Part shown: in pieces, positions 28,273-35,808 of the stretch | Position numbering within the stretch: position 1 is the stretch's first letter | How the letters are laid out: each line of letters opens with the position of its first letter | Source: Streptococcus ruminicola | GTDB lineage: Bacteria > Bacillota > Bacilli > Lactobacillales > Streptococcaceae | Assembly: GCF_011387195.1 (NCBI RefSeq) | Contig: NZ_CP046919.1 | Span: forward strand, 1,674,001-1,738,000 | Length of the DNA stretch: 64,000 bases | Direction: 5' to 3' | Program-made: the position numbers and the translations under genes | Notes under the pieces: generated by a model | The model's database searches: none | Told to the model about the DNA's origin: nothing | What the model saw: only the letters and a program-made list of their open reading frames with translations

Positions 28273-28581
28273 TTAATTTAAATGATGTGTGTGTTTGGTA
28301 ATCCATTGTTCCAACTTGATGTTAAGCCAGAATGAGTAAATACCTAGTGTAATGATTGTTAGAATTAACCATTTGATCCAATTGCCAAAGAGTTGTGTAG
28401 CTGTACCATCAAAGTACAAACGGTGACCGTCGATGACAGTGTGTTTGACTTTCCAATTAATCATGATACAAATCCCCCAAGGCGCACAAATGCCTAGGGT
28501 ACAAATAGTAATCAGACTAGCGATGATACGGTGGCCAACATAACTTAGCAAACTACCATCAAAATAACTTTCTTGCTTCAT
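28273..28581 (-). CDS. Small DUF898-like membrane protein
   Basis: 102 residues from ATG 28581, chosen because AGGAG lies 5 bases upstream; the frame opens further up without a site. Two glycine-rich hydrophobic segments have the repeated pattern ITICTLGICAPWGICIMINWK and ITLGIYSFWLNIKLEQW, typical of DUF898/YjgN proteins. Function unknown. Confidence 0.72.
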   Translation of the reverse strand: MKQESYFDGSLLSYVGHRIIASLITICTLGICAPWGICIMINWKVKHTVIDGHRLYFDGTATQLFGNWIKWLILTIITLGIYSFWLNIKLEQWITKHTHHLN

Positions 28582-28755
28582 AAAAACTCCTATATGTGAA
28601 ATTCTAAACATTTTAATGTTAGCAAAACGATATTAGTTTAACATATTGAAAATAGCTATGCAATATAGATTGAAAAAATAGTGAAAATTATATTTAGCTA
28701 CAGAAAAAACTTACATTTTTGTTATAATGTTTAAAAAAGGATTGGTGGTATATTT

Positions 28756-29256
28756 ATGCCAGAGATGAGACGCCGTGACCGAGAAGTGACTGATTTAGCA
28801 GAAATTCAGGCAATCGTTGAGAAAAATATGATTTTACATTTAGGTCTTTTTGATAAAGAGTTTCCTTATGTGGTTCCTCTTCATTATGGCTATGAATACG
28901 ATGAAGAAAAGGATCAATTTATTTTTTACATGCATGGAGCAAGGCAAGGACATAAACTTGATTTGATTGCTCAAAATCCAAAAGTTTGTATTCAAATTGA
29001 AGGTGAAGTGATACCTGATTACAATCATGAAATTCCATGTAAGTATGGTGCCTTCTTTACATCGTATATTGGACGCGGAAAAGCAGAACTTTTAGAAAAA
29101 CATGATGAAAAAGCACACGCTTTAAATCAATTAATGCAACATCAAACTGGAAAAAGATTTGAATTTACCGAGAAAATGACCAAGCCTGTAGCCGTGATAA
29201 AAGTCGTGGTAACAGATTATTCAGCCAAAGCGAAGAAAATGATGCCTAAAAAATAA
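28756..29256 (+). CDS. Pyridoxamine 5'-phosphate oxidase-family flavin protein (NimA-like)
   Basis: 166 residues. A split-barrel FMN-binding fold with ILHLGLFDKEFPYVVPLHYG, then a short helix and the strand FIFYMHGARQGHKLDLI, closely resembling proteins annotated as nitroimidazole-resistance/flavin-nucleotide-binding. Possibly a small reductase. An extended -10 (TGTTATAAT) lies near 28728-28736. Confidence 0.82.
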   Translation: MPEMRRRDREVTDLAEIQAIVEKNMILHLGLFDKEFPYVVPLHYGYEYDEEKDQFIFYMHGARQGHKLDLIAQNPKVCIQIEGEVIPDYNHEIPCKYGAFFTSYIGRGKAELLEKHDEKAHALNQLMQHQTGKRFEFTEKMTKPVAVIKVVVTDYSAKAKKMMPKK

Positions 29257-29261
29257 CACAA

Positions 29262-29293
29262 AGCAACTAAACACTTTAGTTTGGTTGTTTTTA
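29262..29293 (+). terminator. Weak terminator after the flavin protein gene
   Basis: CAACTAAAC and GTTTGGTTG form an imperfect stem followed by TTTTT. Confidence 0.55.
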
Positions 29294-29325
29294 TCATTAA
29301 AATTCCAGAAAAATTAAAAAAGTTC

Positions 29326-29356
29326 TTGACTTTGAGTAGACTCCAAGGTGTAATAT
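29326..29356 (+). promoter_or_regulatory. MerR-type promoter/operator for the MATE pump
   Basis: TTGACT (29326-29331) and TAATAT (29351-29356) are separated by 19 bases, the overlong spacer typical of MerR-family activation. Inside it CTTTGAGT-AG-ACTCCAAG (29330-29347) is an 8-2-8 inverted repeat with one mismatch, matching the TTGGAGT/ACTCCAA operators of the NmlR/AdhR/BmrR class. Confidence 0.65.
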
Positions 29357-29386
29357 TATTAGTAGTTATCAGAATAGGAGGAAAGA

Positions 29387-30751
29387 ATGGACAGCTTTTC
29401 GGATAGGGCTATGAAAAAGGATTACTTTTTTAGTAATCGTGATTTAGCTAAATTATTTATTCCATTAATTATCGAGCAGGGTTTGGAATTTTTGGTCGGT
29501 TTAATTGCTTCCATCATGGTTTCAAGGGTTGGTGAAGCAGCGGTGTCAGGTGTATCCTTGGTTGAATTCTTGATGGCACTCTTTATCAGTATTTTTGCGG
29601 CTTTTGCGACTGGTGGAGGGATTGTTGCTGGGCAATATCTTGGTGACCGCGATAGCAAAAATGCTAATAAAGCAGTCAATCAGTTGGTGAAGTTCACTTT
29701 GTACTTTAGCTTAGCGATTACGCTTTTGATTTTTGTAATCAAACCTTTTATTTTGAGTCACCTGTTTGGGTCAATCACGCCTGAAGTTCACGCGCAAGCC
29801 GATCGTTATTTTAATATCGTCGCACTCTCAACACCGTTTATCGCTCTTTACAATTCGGGCGCAGCGATTTTCAGAACCTTAAATAAATCACGCTTGCCGA
29901 TGAATATCATGCTGGTGATGAATGGCTTGAATATTGTCATGGGTGTTAGCTTGATTTATGGTTGCGGTTGGGGCGTTGAAGGAGTGGCTGTTCCAATCCT
30001 TCTTTCTCGCGTTGGTGCCATGCTGTTAATTCTGTGGTTTGCGCATCATATCAAGTCAGATTTGACCTTAGGAAACTTCTTGAAAGAAAAAGTTGACTGG
30101 CAAATGATTAAAAAAGTCCTTGGTATTGGACTACCATTTGGTTTTGAAAATGGCATGTTTTTCCTTGGACGCTTGATTGTCTTGTCTGTTGTTTCTTTGT
30201 TTGGGACAGCAGCGATTGCAGCTAACTCAGTTGGTGGAACGATTATCATGTTTCAAGGTTTGCCAGGTATTTCAATTGTCCTTGGTTTAGCTGTTATCAT
30301 TTCAAAATGTGTTGGTGCTGGCGACTATGAGCAGGCTGAGTTTTACAAGCGAAAAGTTAGTCGCATCATCCATGCTGCAAATGCTCTTTTTTCAGTTATT
30401 GTTGTAGCTTTAATGCCTTTTTTGATGATGATTTATGATTTGTCAGACCAAGCGACACATTATGTTTGGATTATTGTGCTTGCTCATGGGATTTTAGTGA
30501 GTATTTTCTGGAATTCAGGTTATGTCTTGCCTGTAGTCTTTCGTAGTGCGGGAGATGCAAATTTCCCGATGGTTATCGGTATCGCTTCAATGCTTTTAGT
30601 TCGCGTGGTATGTGCCTATTTTTTATCGGTCAATTTTGGTATGGGAATGCTTGGAACTTGGGTAGCTATGTTCTTAGATTGGATTGTTAAAGGTATTATT
30701 TATGAAATACGCTACCGCAAAGGCACTTGGAAAAATTACAAATTAGTATGA
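29387..30751 (+). CDS. MATE family efflux transporter
   Basis: 454 residues with about 12 membrane segments in two repeats (first LAKLFIPLIIEQGLEFLVGL, second MIKKVLGIGLPFGFENGMFF). This is the usual size and pattern for sodium/proton drug-cation antiporters. ATG follows AATAGGAGGAAAGA. The promoter has a 19-base spacer with a MerR-type operator, suggesting induction by a drug or electrophile, yet no MerR gene is adjacent in the window. Confidence 0.9.
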   Translation: MDSFSDRAMKKDYFFSNRDLAKLFIPLIIEQGLEFLVGLIASIMVSRVGEAAVSGVSLVEFLMALFISIFAAFATGGGIVAGQYLGDRDSKNANKAVNQLVKFTLYFSLAITLLIFVIKPFILSHLFGSITPEVHAQADRYFNIVALSTPFIALYNSGAAIFRTLNKSRLPMNIMLVMNGLNIVMGVSLIYGCGWGVEGVAVPILLSRVGAMLLILWFAHHIKSDLTLGNFLKEKVDWQMIKKVLGIGLPFGFENGMFFLGRLIVLSVVSLFGTAAIAANSVGGTIIMFQGLPGISIVLGLAVIISKCVGAGDYEQAEFYKRKVSRIIHAANALFSVIVVALMPFLMMIYDLSDQATHYVWIIVLAHGILVSIFWNSGYVLPVVFRSAGDANFPMVIGIASMLLVRVVCAYFLSVNFGMGMLGTWVAMFLDWIVKGIIYEIRYRKGTWKNYKLV

Positions 30752-30759
30752 TAAAACTA

Positions 30760-30790
30760 AAAAAGGAACTGGATTATCCAGTTCCTTTTG
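30760..30790. terminator. Bidirectional terminator after the MATE gene
   Basis: AAAAGGAACTGGA and TCCAGTTCCTTTT form a 13-bp stem around TTA. It lies between convergent genes. Confidence 0.88.
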
Positions 30791-30796
30791 AGTTGT

Positions 30797-31579
30797 TTAA
30801 TGCAACAATTCGTGATAAATAGCTGCTTCATCGTCTTGGTCAACATTGAAAATGATTTTTTTGACATACTGACTTTGATCTAGAAATGCTTTAACAGTGT
30901 TTACAGCGATTCTAGCAGCATCTTCGTTGATAAAGTGTTTGTCATGATTAGTTGCTAGGGATGATAGGGCAACAGATTCGAGTTGATTTTTTTCTGCTAG
31001 GGTTAGGCAAGAAAGGTAACTTTGTGCAAGCAAATCAGCATCAGACTCTGTTAAGTGCTCGTTGATGGCAGGACCAACGGTGTGAAGAATGAATTTTGCT
31101 GGAAGGTTGTAACCAGGAGTGATTTTTGCACTACCTTCTGGTTCGTCGTGCCCTTGGTCTTTCATAAGATTATAGCATTCCAGACGCAGTTGAACACCGG
31201 CATAAGTATGAATGGTATTGTCAGTGCATTCGTGAAGCGGTTGAAAGCAACCTAGCATTTGGCGATTAGCCGTATTGACGATAGCATCGACTTGAAGTCG
31301 TGAAATATCACCTTTCCAGACATACAAGCGGTCGTCTGTCGCAAGTGGTTGTAAATGATTTAAAAAAACGACCACCCGTTCAGCTTTTTTTAATTGAAGG
31401 TAATCATTTTGCATGATTAAAAAACGCGTTGAGACAGCCATTGGCGGTCTGACATTAAGAAGAGCACGCAAGAGAGTTTCTTGTCCAGGTAAGTCATCTG
31501 GAACATCGATGGCTTTAAATTGCGGATTCTCCATAATTAGGTAATCTAATAGGAAGCTTACCATTTCTTTCTTAGTCAT
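30797..31579 (-). CDS. Macrodomain protein related to Zn-dependent protein-ADP-ribose hydrolases
   Basis: 260 residues: a helical N-terminal part, then a macrodomain from about residue 85 (LYVWKGDISRLQVDAIVNTAN). The GCFQPLHECTDNTIH and GSAKITPGYNLPAKFILHTV segments match the SirTM-associated Zn-macrodomain family, which removes ADP-ribose from protein. The family's catalytic/diphosphate loop, normally STGxFxFP-like, is here SLATNHDKHFINED, so the glycine-rich loop is replaced. Neither a sirtuin (SirTM) nor a GcvH-L gene is nearby. Activity is therefore uncertain. Confidence 0.8.
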   Translation of the reverse strand: MTKKEMVSFLLDYLIMENPQFKAIDVPDDLPGQETLLRALLNVRPPMAVSTRFLIMQNDYLQLKKAERVVVFLNHLQPLATDDRLYVWKGDISRLQVDAIVNTANRQMLGCFQPLHECTDNTIHTYAGVQLRLECYNLMKDQGHDEPEGSAKITPGYNLPAKFILHTVGPAINEHLTESDADLLAQSYLSCLTLAEKNQLESVALSSLATNHDKHFINEDAARIAVNTVKAFLDQSQYVKKIIFNVDQDDEAAIYHELLH

Positions 31580-31680
31580 ATGGACTCCTTACTAATTTTA
31601 AAATCGCTTTCTCAAATGCTAGTATATCACCTTTTTAAGGAATTCGCATCAAGAAAAAGAAGTTTGAAAGTTAAAATTAA

Positions 31681-31718
31681 AAAAGTAGAGATTGCTTTTT
31701 CAGTCAATCTCTACTTTT
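31681..31718 (-). terminator. Terminator of the CsoR/CstR-like gene
   Basis: AAAAGTAGAGATTG (31681-31694) pairs perfectly with CAATCTCTACTTTT (31705-31718). On the minus strand a T run follows, and the stem includes the stop codon. Confidence 0.87.
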
Positions 31719-31971
31719 TAATAATCAAATCAATAGCTTTAGCAAGGTTTTCTTCTTGCTGTTTAGGATCTGCTACGGGCTCTTCGATGACTTGATTGAT
31801 TTTATTGCCAATGACAATACCAATGGTACGATTGATACTTGAACGAACAGCAGTTAGTTGTGTCACGATATCAATACATTCTTGGTCTTCGTCAATCATT
31901 TTTTGAATGCCCCGAAGTTGGCCTTCGGCACGTTTTAAACGGTTGATAATATCTTTTTTATCTGTTTTCAT
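31711..31971 (-). CDS. CsoR/CstR-family repressor with a single conserved cysteine
   Basis: 86 residues, all-helical DUF156-type repressor (IINRLKRAEGQLRGIQKMID). Copper CsoR uses Cys-His-Cys; persulfide CstR uses two cysteines about 29 residues apart. Here the first is present (Cys32 in DQECIDIVTQ) but the second position is Val61 (GNKINQVIEE) and the CsoR His is also missing. By context, divergent from rhodanese/CoA-disulfide-reductase genes and with ATACC/GGGTAT operators, it is most likely a CstR-like sulfur-stress regulator with an altered sensing site. A strong terminator overlaps its stop. Confidence 0.85.
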   Translation of the reverse strand: MKTDKKDIINRLKRAEGQLRGIQKMIDEDQECIDIVTQLTAVRSSINRTIGIVIGNKINQVIEEPVADPKQQEENLAKAIDLIIKK

Positions 31972-31991
31972 GAGGCCTCCTTTGATTTTAT

Positions 31992-32010
31992 TATACCGGT
32001 GGTAGGTATA
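31992..32010 (-). promoter_or_regulatory. CsoR/CstR-type operator 1
   Basis: TATACC-GGTGGTA-GGTATA is an inverted repeat about 20 bases before the start of the repressor gene, suggesting autoregulation. Confidence 0.6.
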
Positions 32011-32034
32011 TTTGTCAAACCTAAGACCTTTTTG

Positions 32035-32064
32035 TTGACAGGATAAAAGTAGCTATGATATTAT
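32035..32064 (+). promoter_or_regulatory. Promoter of the rhodanese operon
   Basis: TTGACA at 32035-32040, an 18-base spacer and TATTAT at 32059-32064. The operator at 32071-32086 follows directly, so a bound repressor would block transcription start. Confidence 0.7.
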
Positions 32065-32070
32065 TTTATC

Positions 32071-32086
32071 ATACCTATAGGGGTAT
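32071..32086 (+). promoter_or_regulatory. CsoR/CstR-type operator 2
   Basis: ATACCTATAGGGGTAT has ATACC and GGGTAT arms around a short centre, like reported CstR/CsoR sites. It is immediately downstream of the -10 of the rhodanese operon. Confidence 0.7.
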
Positions 32087-32109
32087 TCGATAGAAAGGAG
32101 AAAAAGCTT

Positions 32110-32439
32110 ATTTTTCTTAAAAAACTATTTTCTCAGTCAGTGAGAACAATTACGACAAGTGAACTAGAAGCTGTTATGCAGGACAAGTCTACGGTTTTAC
32201 TAGATGTTCGAACAGCTCAAGAATACACTGGGGGGCATATTAAGGGAGCACGACTTTTCCCGCTTGATAGAATTCATACCTACGAGGGTAAAAAAGAAAG
32301 TCCTGTTTACCTAATCTGTCATTCAGGAGCACGTAGCAAACGCGCTGCGAAACTCTTGAAAAAGAAAGGTTATGATGCCATTTCAGTTAAAGGTGGCATG
32401 CTTGCTTGGCAAGGAAAAACAATTGGAGGTAACAAATGA
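32110..32439 (+). CDS. Rhodanese-domain protein, probably starting at a rare ATT codon
   Basis: Single-domain rhodanese (sulfurtransferase) with active-site loop CHSGARS and the LLDVRTAQEYTGGHI entry motif. AAAGGAG ends at 32100; exactly 9 bases later is ATT (32110), which opens the protein (M)FLKKLFSQSVRTITTSELE, a natural-looking N-terminus of 109 residues. The first standard start is GTG 32140 (99 residues), which has no ribosome site. I therefore prefer ATT 32110, with GTG 32140 as fallback. The stop overlaps the next ATG (ATGA), indicating coupling. Confidence 0.82.
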   Translation: MFLKKLFSQSVRTITTSELEAVMQDKSTVLLDVRTAQEYTGGHIKGARLFPLDRIHTYEGKKESPVYLICHSGARSKRAAKLLKKKGYDAISVKGGMLAWQGKTIGGNK

Positions 32440-34091
32440 GTAAAATTTTGATTGTCGGTGGTGTCGCTGGGGGCATGTCAGCTGCGACACGTCTTCGCCG
32501 TTTGATGGAAGATGCTGAAATTATTGTTTTTGATAAAGGACCATACGTTTCATTTGCTAACTGTGGCTTACCTTTCCACGTTTCTGGAGAAATTGCAGAG
32601 CGTAGCAATTTACTAGTTCAGACACCTGAGCGATTGAAAGCACGCTTTAACATTGATGTACGTCCAGAATCAGAGGTCTTATCAGTTGATGCGGACAAGA
32701 AAGAAATCACCGTTCGTCATGATGATAAGGTCTACACAGAATCATATGATAAATTAATCCTATCACCAGGTGCCAAACCATTTGTCCCTCAAATGGAAGG
32801 TCTAGACAGTGCAGACAATGTTTTTGTGCTTCGCAATATTCCAGATTTGGATAAAATCATGGCAGCTTTGTCTGATGTGCAATCAGGAAATGCGACGGTT
32901 ATCGGTGCTGGCTTTATTGGTCTAGAAATGGCAGAAAGCTTAGTCAAAAAAGGTTTGAAAGTGACCATCGTTGAAAGGGCACCGCATGTCTTACCGCCAC
33001 TTGATGAAGAAATGTCTGCTTTTGTTAAGCAAGAGTTGGAAGAAAATGGTATCAAAGTTTATACCAATCAATCCGCTAAAGCTTTCAAAGATAATGGAAA
33101 AGTGATTATTTTGGAAGACGGTAGTGAGTTGACTTCAGATATTACTATTATGTCTGTTGGGGTTCAACCTGAATCAAGTCTCGCTAAAGAAGTTGGTCTT
33201 GAGCTCGGCCTTCGTGGCGGTATTTTGGTTAACCAAAACTACCAAACAAGTAACTCAGATATTTACGCAGTGGGTGATGCTATTATTGTTAAACAAGAAA
33301 TCACTGGTCAAGATGCGCTTATTTCTCTTGCCAGTCCAGCGAACCGTCAAGGTCGTCAAGTAGCTGATAATATTGCTGGCATTGCGCGTCAGAATAAAGG
33401 TAGTATCGGAACAGCTATTGTGCGCGTCTTTGATTTAGCAGCGGCTTCGACAGGGCTAAGTGAACGTATAGCTCGTCAGCATTTTGATGATGTTGCTGTT
33501 GTTCATACGAATAACAAAGATCACGCTGGCTATTATCCAGGGGCAACTGATGTTGTTTTGAAATTGATTTTCAATAAGAAAACTGGTGTTATTTATGGAG
33601 CTCAAGCAGTTGGTCAAAAAGGTGTTGATAAACGTATCGATGTTTTAGCGACAGCCATTAAAGCAGGCTTGACCGTGGCAGATCTTCCAGAATTAGAATT
33701 TACTTATGCGCCACCATTTGGAGCAGCAAAAGACCCAGTTAATATGGCAGGATATGCTGCACTTAATGTCATTGAAGGCGTTAGTGAAAATATTCAATGG
33801 TATGATTTGGCTGACGAATTAGCCAAAGGCAAGGTCTTTCTTGATGTCCGTACTGAAGCAGAAGTTGCTAGAGGTTATATTGCAAATGGTATTAACATAC
33901 CACTAGATAGTTTGCGTGACCGTTTGTCTGAGTTAGACCCTAACAAGGAATACATTATTAGCTGTCACAGCGGTCTTCGTTCTTACATTGGCGAACGTAT
34001 CTTGAAGCAAAACGGTTTTAAAGTGAAAAACCTTGATGGGGCATACCACCTTTATAGTACTGTAAAACCAGAGGAGATTAAACGTGATTAA
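32436..34091 (+). CDS. CoA-disulfide reductase-like flavoprotein with C-terminal rhodanese domain
   Basis: 551 residues: FAD/NAD(P)H domains (ILIVGGVAGGMSAATRL), active-site Cys43 in SFANCGLPF, dimerisation domain, then a rhodanese domain (FLDVRTEAEVARGYI, loop CHSGLRS). Such CoADR-RHD proteins reduce CoA-persulfide or polysulfide. Operon: rhodanese, this enzyme, rhodanese, with 4- and 8-base overlaps, all opposite a CstR-like repressor. A role in sulfide/persulfide detoxification is inferred from these neighbours. Confidence 0.93.
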   Translation: MSKILIVGGVAGGMSAATRLRRLMEDAEIIVFDKGPYVSFANCGLPFHVSGEIAERSNLLVQTPERLKARFNIDVRPESEVLSVDADKKEITVRHDDKVYTESYDKLILSPGAKPFVPQMEGLDSADNVFVLRNIPDLDKIMAALSDVQSGNATVIGAGFIGLEMAESLVKKGLKVTIVERAPHVLPPLDEEMSAFVKQELEENGIKVYTNQSAKAFKDNGKVIILEDGSELTSDITIMSVGVQPESSLAKEVGLELGLRGGILVNQNYQTSNSDIYAVGDAIIVKQEITGQDALISLASPANRQGRQVADNIAGIARQNKGSIGTAIVRVFDLAAASTGLSERIARQHFDDVAVVHTNNKDHAGYYPGATDVVLKLIFNKKTGVIYGAQAVGQKGVDKRIDVLATAIKAGLTVADLPELEFTYAPPFGAAKDPVNMAGYAALNVIEGVSENIQWYDLADELAKGKVFLDVRTEAEVARGYIANGINIPLDSLRDRLSELDPNKEYIISCHSGLRSYIGERILKQNGFKVKNLDGAYHLYSTVKPEEIKRD

Positions 34092-34383
34092 ATACATTTC
34101 AGCTAGTCAACTACAAGAGGCTTTAAAGGAACAGCCATTAAACATTATCGATGTCCGTGAGCGAATGGAGTTTGCCATGGGACACGTCCCAACAGCAGTT
34201 AACCTTCCTTTGAGTGAATTTGTATCTGGCTACCAAGCACTTGATAAAGATAAAACATATCATATCATTTGCCAAAGTGGTGCCCGTTCAGAACAAGTCT
34301 GCTTTTTTCTAGATGACCAAGGCTATAAAGTGGTAAATGTTGATGGCGGCACATCAGCGTGGCCAGGAGCATTAGAATACTAA
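34084..34383 (+). CDS. Rhodanese-domain protein
   Basis: 99-residue single rhodanese domain with active loop CQSGARS and INIIDVRERMEFAMGHV-type entry (here LNIIDVRERMEFAMGHVP). It overlaps the upstream reductase gene by 8 bases and ends the operon before a terminator. Together with the first rhodanese and the fused domain, the operon encodes three sulfurtransferase domains. Confidence 0.92.
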   Translation: MIKYISASQLQEALKEQPLNIIDVRERMEFAMGHVPTAVNLPLSEFVSGYQALDKDKTYHIICQSGARSEQVCFFLDDQGYKVVNVDGGTSAWPGALEY

Positions 34384-34417
34384 TAGAACATTTTCTTTAA
34401 ACATCTTCCTATTTTTT

Positions 34418-34443
34418 AGCAGGGCAAATTTGTCCTGCTTTTA
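34418..34443 (+). terminator. Terminator of the rhodanese operon
   Basis: AGCAGG-GCAAATTTGT-CCTGCT, with the inner bases also pairable, followed by TTTTAT. Confidence 0.8.
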
Positions 34444-34458
34444 TGATATAATCATTTT

Positions 34459-35109
34459 ATGACTGATAAAAATGATATTTTACAAAGGGCTGAAAAGCTT
34501 GTTTATGATAAATTACACGCAGAAGCTAGTGGTCATGACTGGTGGCATGCGGTTCGTGTGAGAAATACAGCGCGTGAATTAGCCGAAAAAGAAGGAGCAG
34601 ATAGCTTTATCTGTCAGTTGACTGCTTTGGTGCATGATATGGCTGATGAAAAGTTAAATGATGATCCTAAGCAAGCTCTAGCTAATTTAAAAGCTTGGCT
34701 CGTTGAGCGGCAACTTTCTCAAGCAGACGTTGAACATGTTATTCAAATCATCAATACCATGTCTTTTAAAGGAGATGGTAGCAGTGTTCCAGCAACTTTA
34801 GAAGGAAAAGTTGTGCAAGATGCTGACCGTTTGGATGCTATTGGTGCGATTGGTATTGCGCGTTGCATGGCTTATTCAGGCAGCAAGGGTCGTCCGATTC
34901 ATGACCCCAGCATGACTGCCCGTGAACATTTGACTGCTGAGGAGTATCGTAATGGCAAGGACACAGCAATCATGCATTTTTACGAGAAACTGCTTAAACT
35001 TAAAGACTTGATGAACACAAGCCACGCTAGAAAAATGGCTGAGCACCGCCACGCTGTTTTGGAAGAATTCTTAAAAGAATTCTACGCAGAATGGGATGGC
35101 AAGTTGTAA
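34459..35109 (+). CDS. HD-domain phosphohydrolase
   Basis: 216 residues. Metal-binding HD residues: H in ASGHDWWHAVRVRN, HD in LTALVHDMADEK and D in VVQDADRLDAIGAIG. Resembles the YedJ/YpgQ group, reported to act on nucleotides. No adjacent nucleotide gene suggests a substrate. It has its own promoter region after a terminator and is followed 15 bases later by a GNAT gene. Confidence 0.88.
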   Translation: MTDKNDILQRAEKLVYDKLHAEASGHDWWHAVRVRNTARELAEKEGADSFICQLTALVHDMADEKLNDDPKQALANLKAWLVERQLSQADVEHVIQIINTMSFKGDGSSVPATLEGKVVQDADRLDAIGAIGIARCMAYSGSKGRPIHDPSMTAREHLTAEEYRNGKDTAIMHFYEKLLKLKDLMNTSHARKMAEHRHAVLEEFLKEFYAEWDGKL

Positions 35110-35124
35110 GAAGGAGAGACTGAT

Positions 35125-35592
35125 ATGACGATTAGACGAGCAAAAGAAAGTGATATTTCAAAACTGATTGATTTACTAGAGCAAGTTCTCTTGGTGCACC
35201 ACAAGGTTAGACCTGATTTGTTCCAAGAAAAGGGTGTCAAATATACGGAAGCCCAATTAGCTGAGCTGATTGCTGATGATAATCGTCCGATTTTTGTCTA
35301 TGAAGACGAAGAGGGACAAGTTCTTGGGCATATGTTTACCGTTATCGAGCAATCGTCAGCGCCAAAAGTGCCGCAAAAGACACTTTTTATTGATGATTTG
35401 TGTGTGGATGAAGCTGCGCGTGGGCAAAAAATCGGTGAGCAGTTATATCAGTTTGCCTTGCAGTATGCCAAAGAGATTGGTTGTTACAACTTAACGTTGA
35501 ATGTCTGGAGTGCTAATAAATCAGCAGTTCGTTTCTATGAACGCCAAGGCATGACACCGCAAGAAACACGCATGGAACAGATTATTGATTAA
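35125..35592 (+). CDS. GNAT family N-acetyltransferase
   Basis: 155 residues. The acetyl-CoA loop is LCVDEAARGQKIGEQLY, and the C-terminal LTLNVWSANKSAVRFYERQGM is the typical final GNAT region. The substrate is unknown. ATG follows AAGGAGAGACTGAT, 15 bases after the HD gene, so the two are probably cotranscribed. Confidence 0.88.
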   Translation: MTIRRAKESDISKLIDLLEQVLLVHHKVRPDLFQEKGVKYTEAQLAELIADDNRPIFVYEDEEGQVLGHMFTVIEQSSAPKVPQKTLFIDDLCVDEAARGQKIGEQLYQFALQYAKEIGCYNLTLNVWSANKSAVRFYERQGMTPQETRMEQIID

Positions 35593-35599
35593 AAATAGA

Positions 35600-35623
35600 A
35601 GTCACGAGAAATCGTGGCTTTTT
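35600..35623 (+). terminator. Terminator after the GNAT gene
   Basis: AAGTCACGA and TCGTGGCTT pair around a GAAA loop, followed by TTTT. Confidence 0.82.
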
Positions 35624-35808
35624 AGCAGCTGAAATTTCTAAAATCAAGTGCGGAAACCGCTTTATCTGATTATATAATTATGAGAATAGTTGTTAAATTG
35701 CTAATTTTAATGAGATGCCGAAAATCTACTGCCAAATATGGGAAATTATGCTACAATTAAGGAGAACACAGTTAGCTAGAATAGCTGACTTTAATAGAAA
35801 GGGTAATA

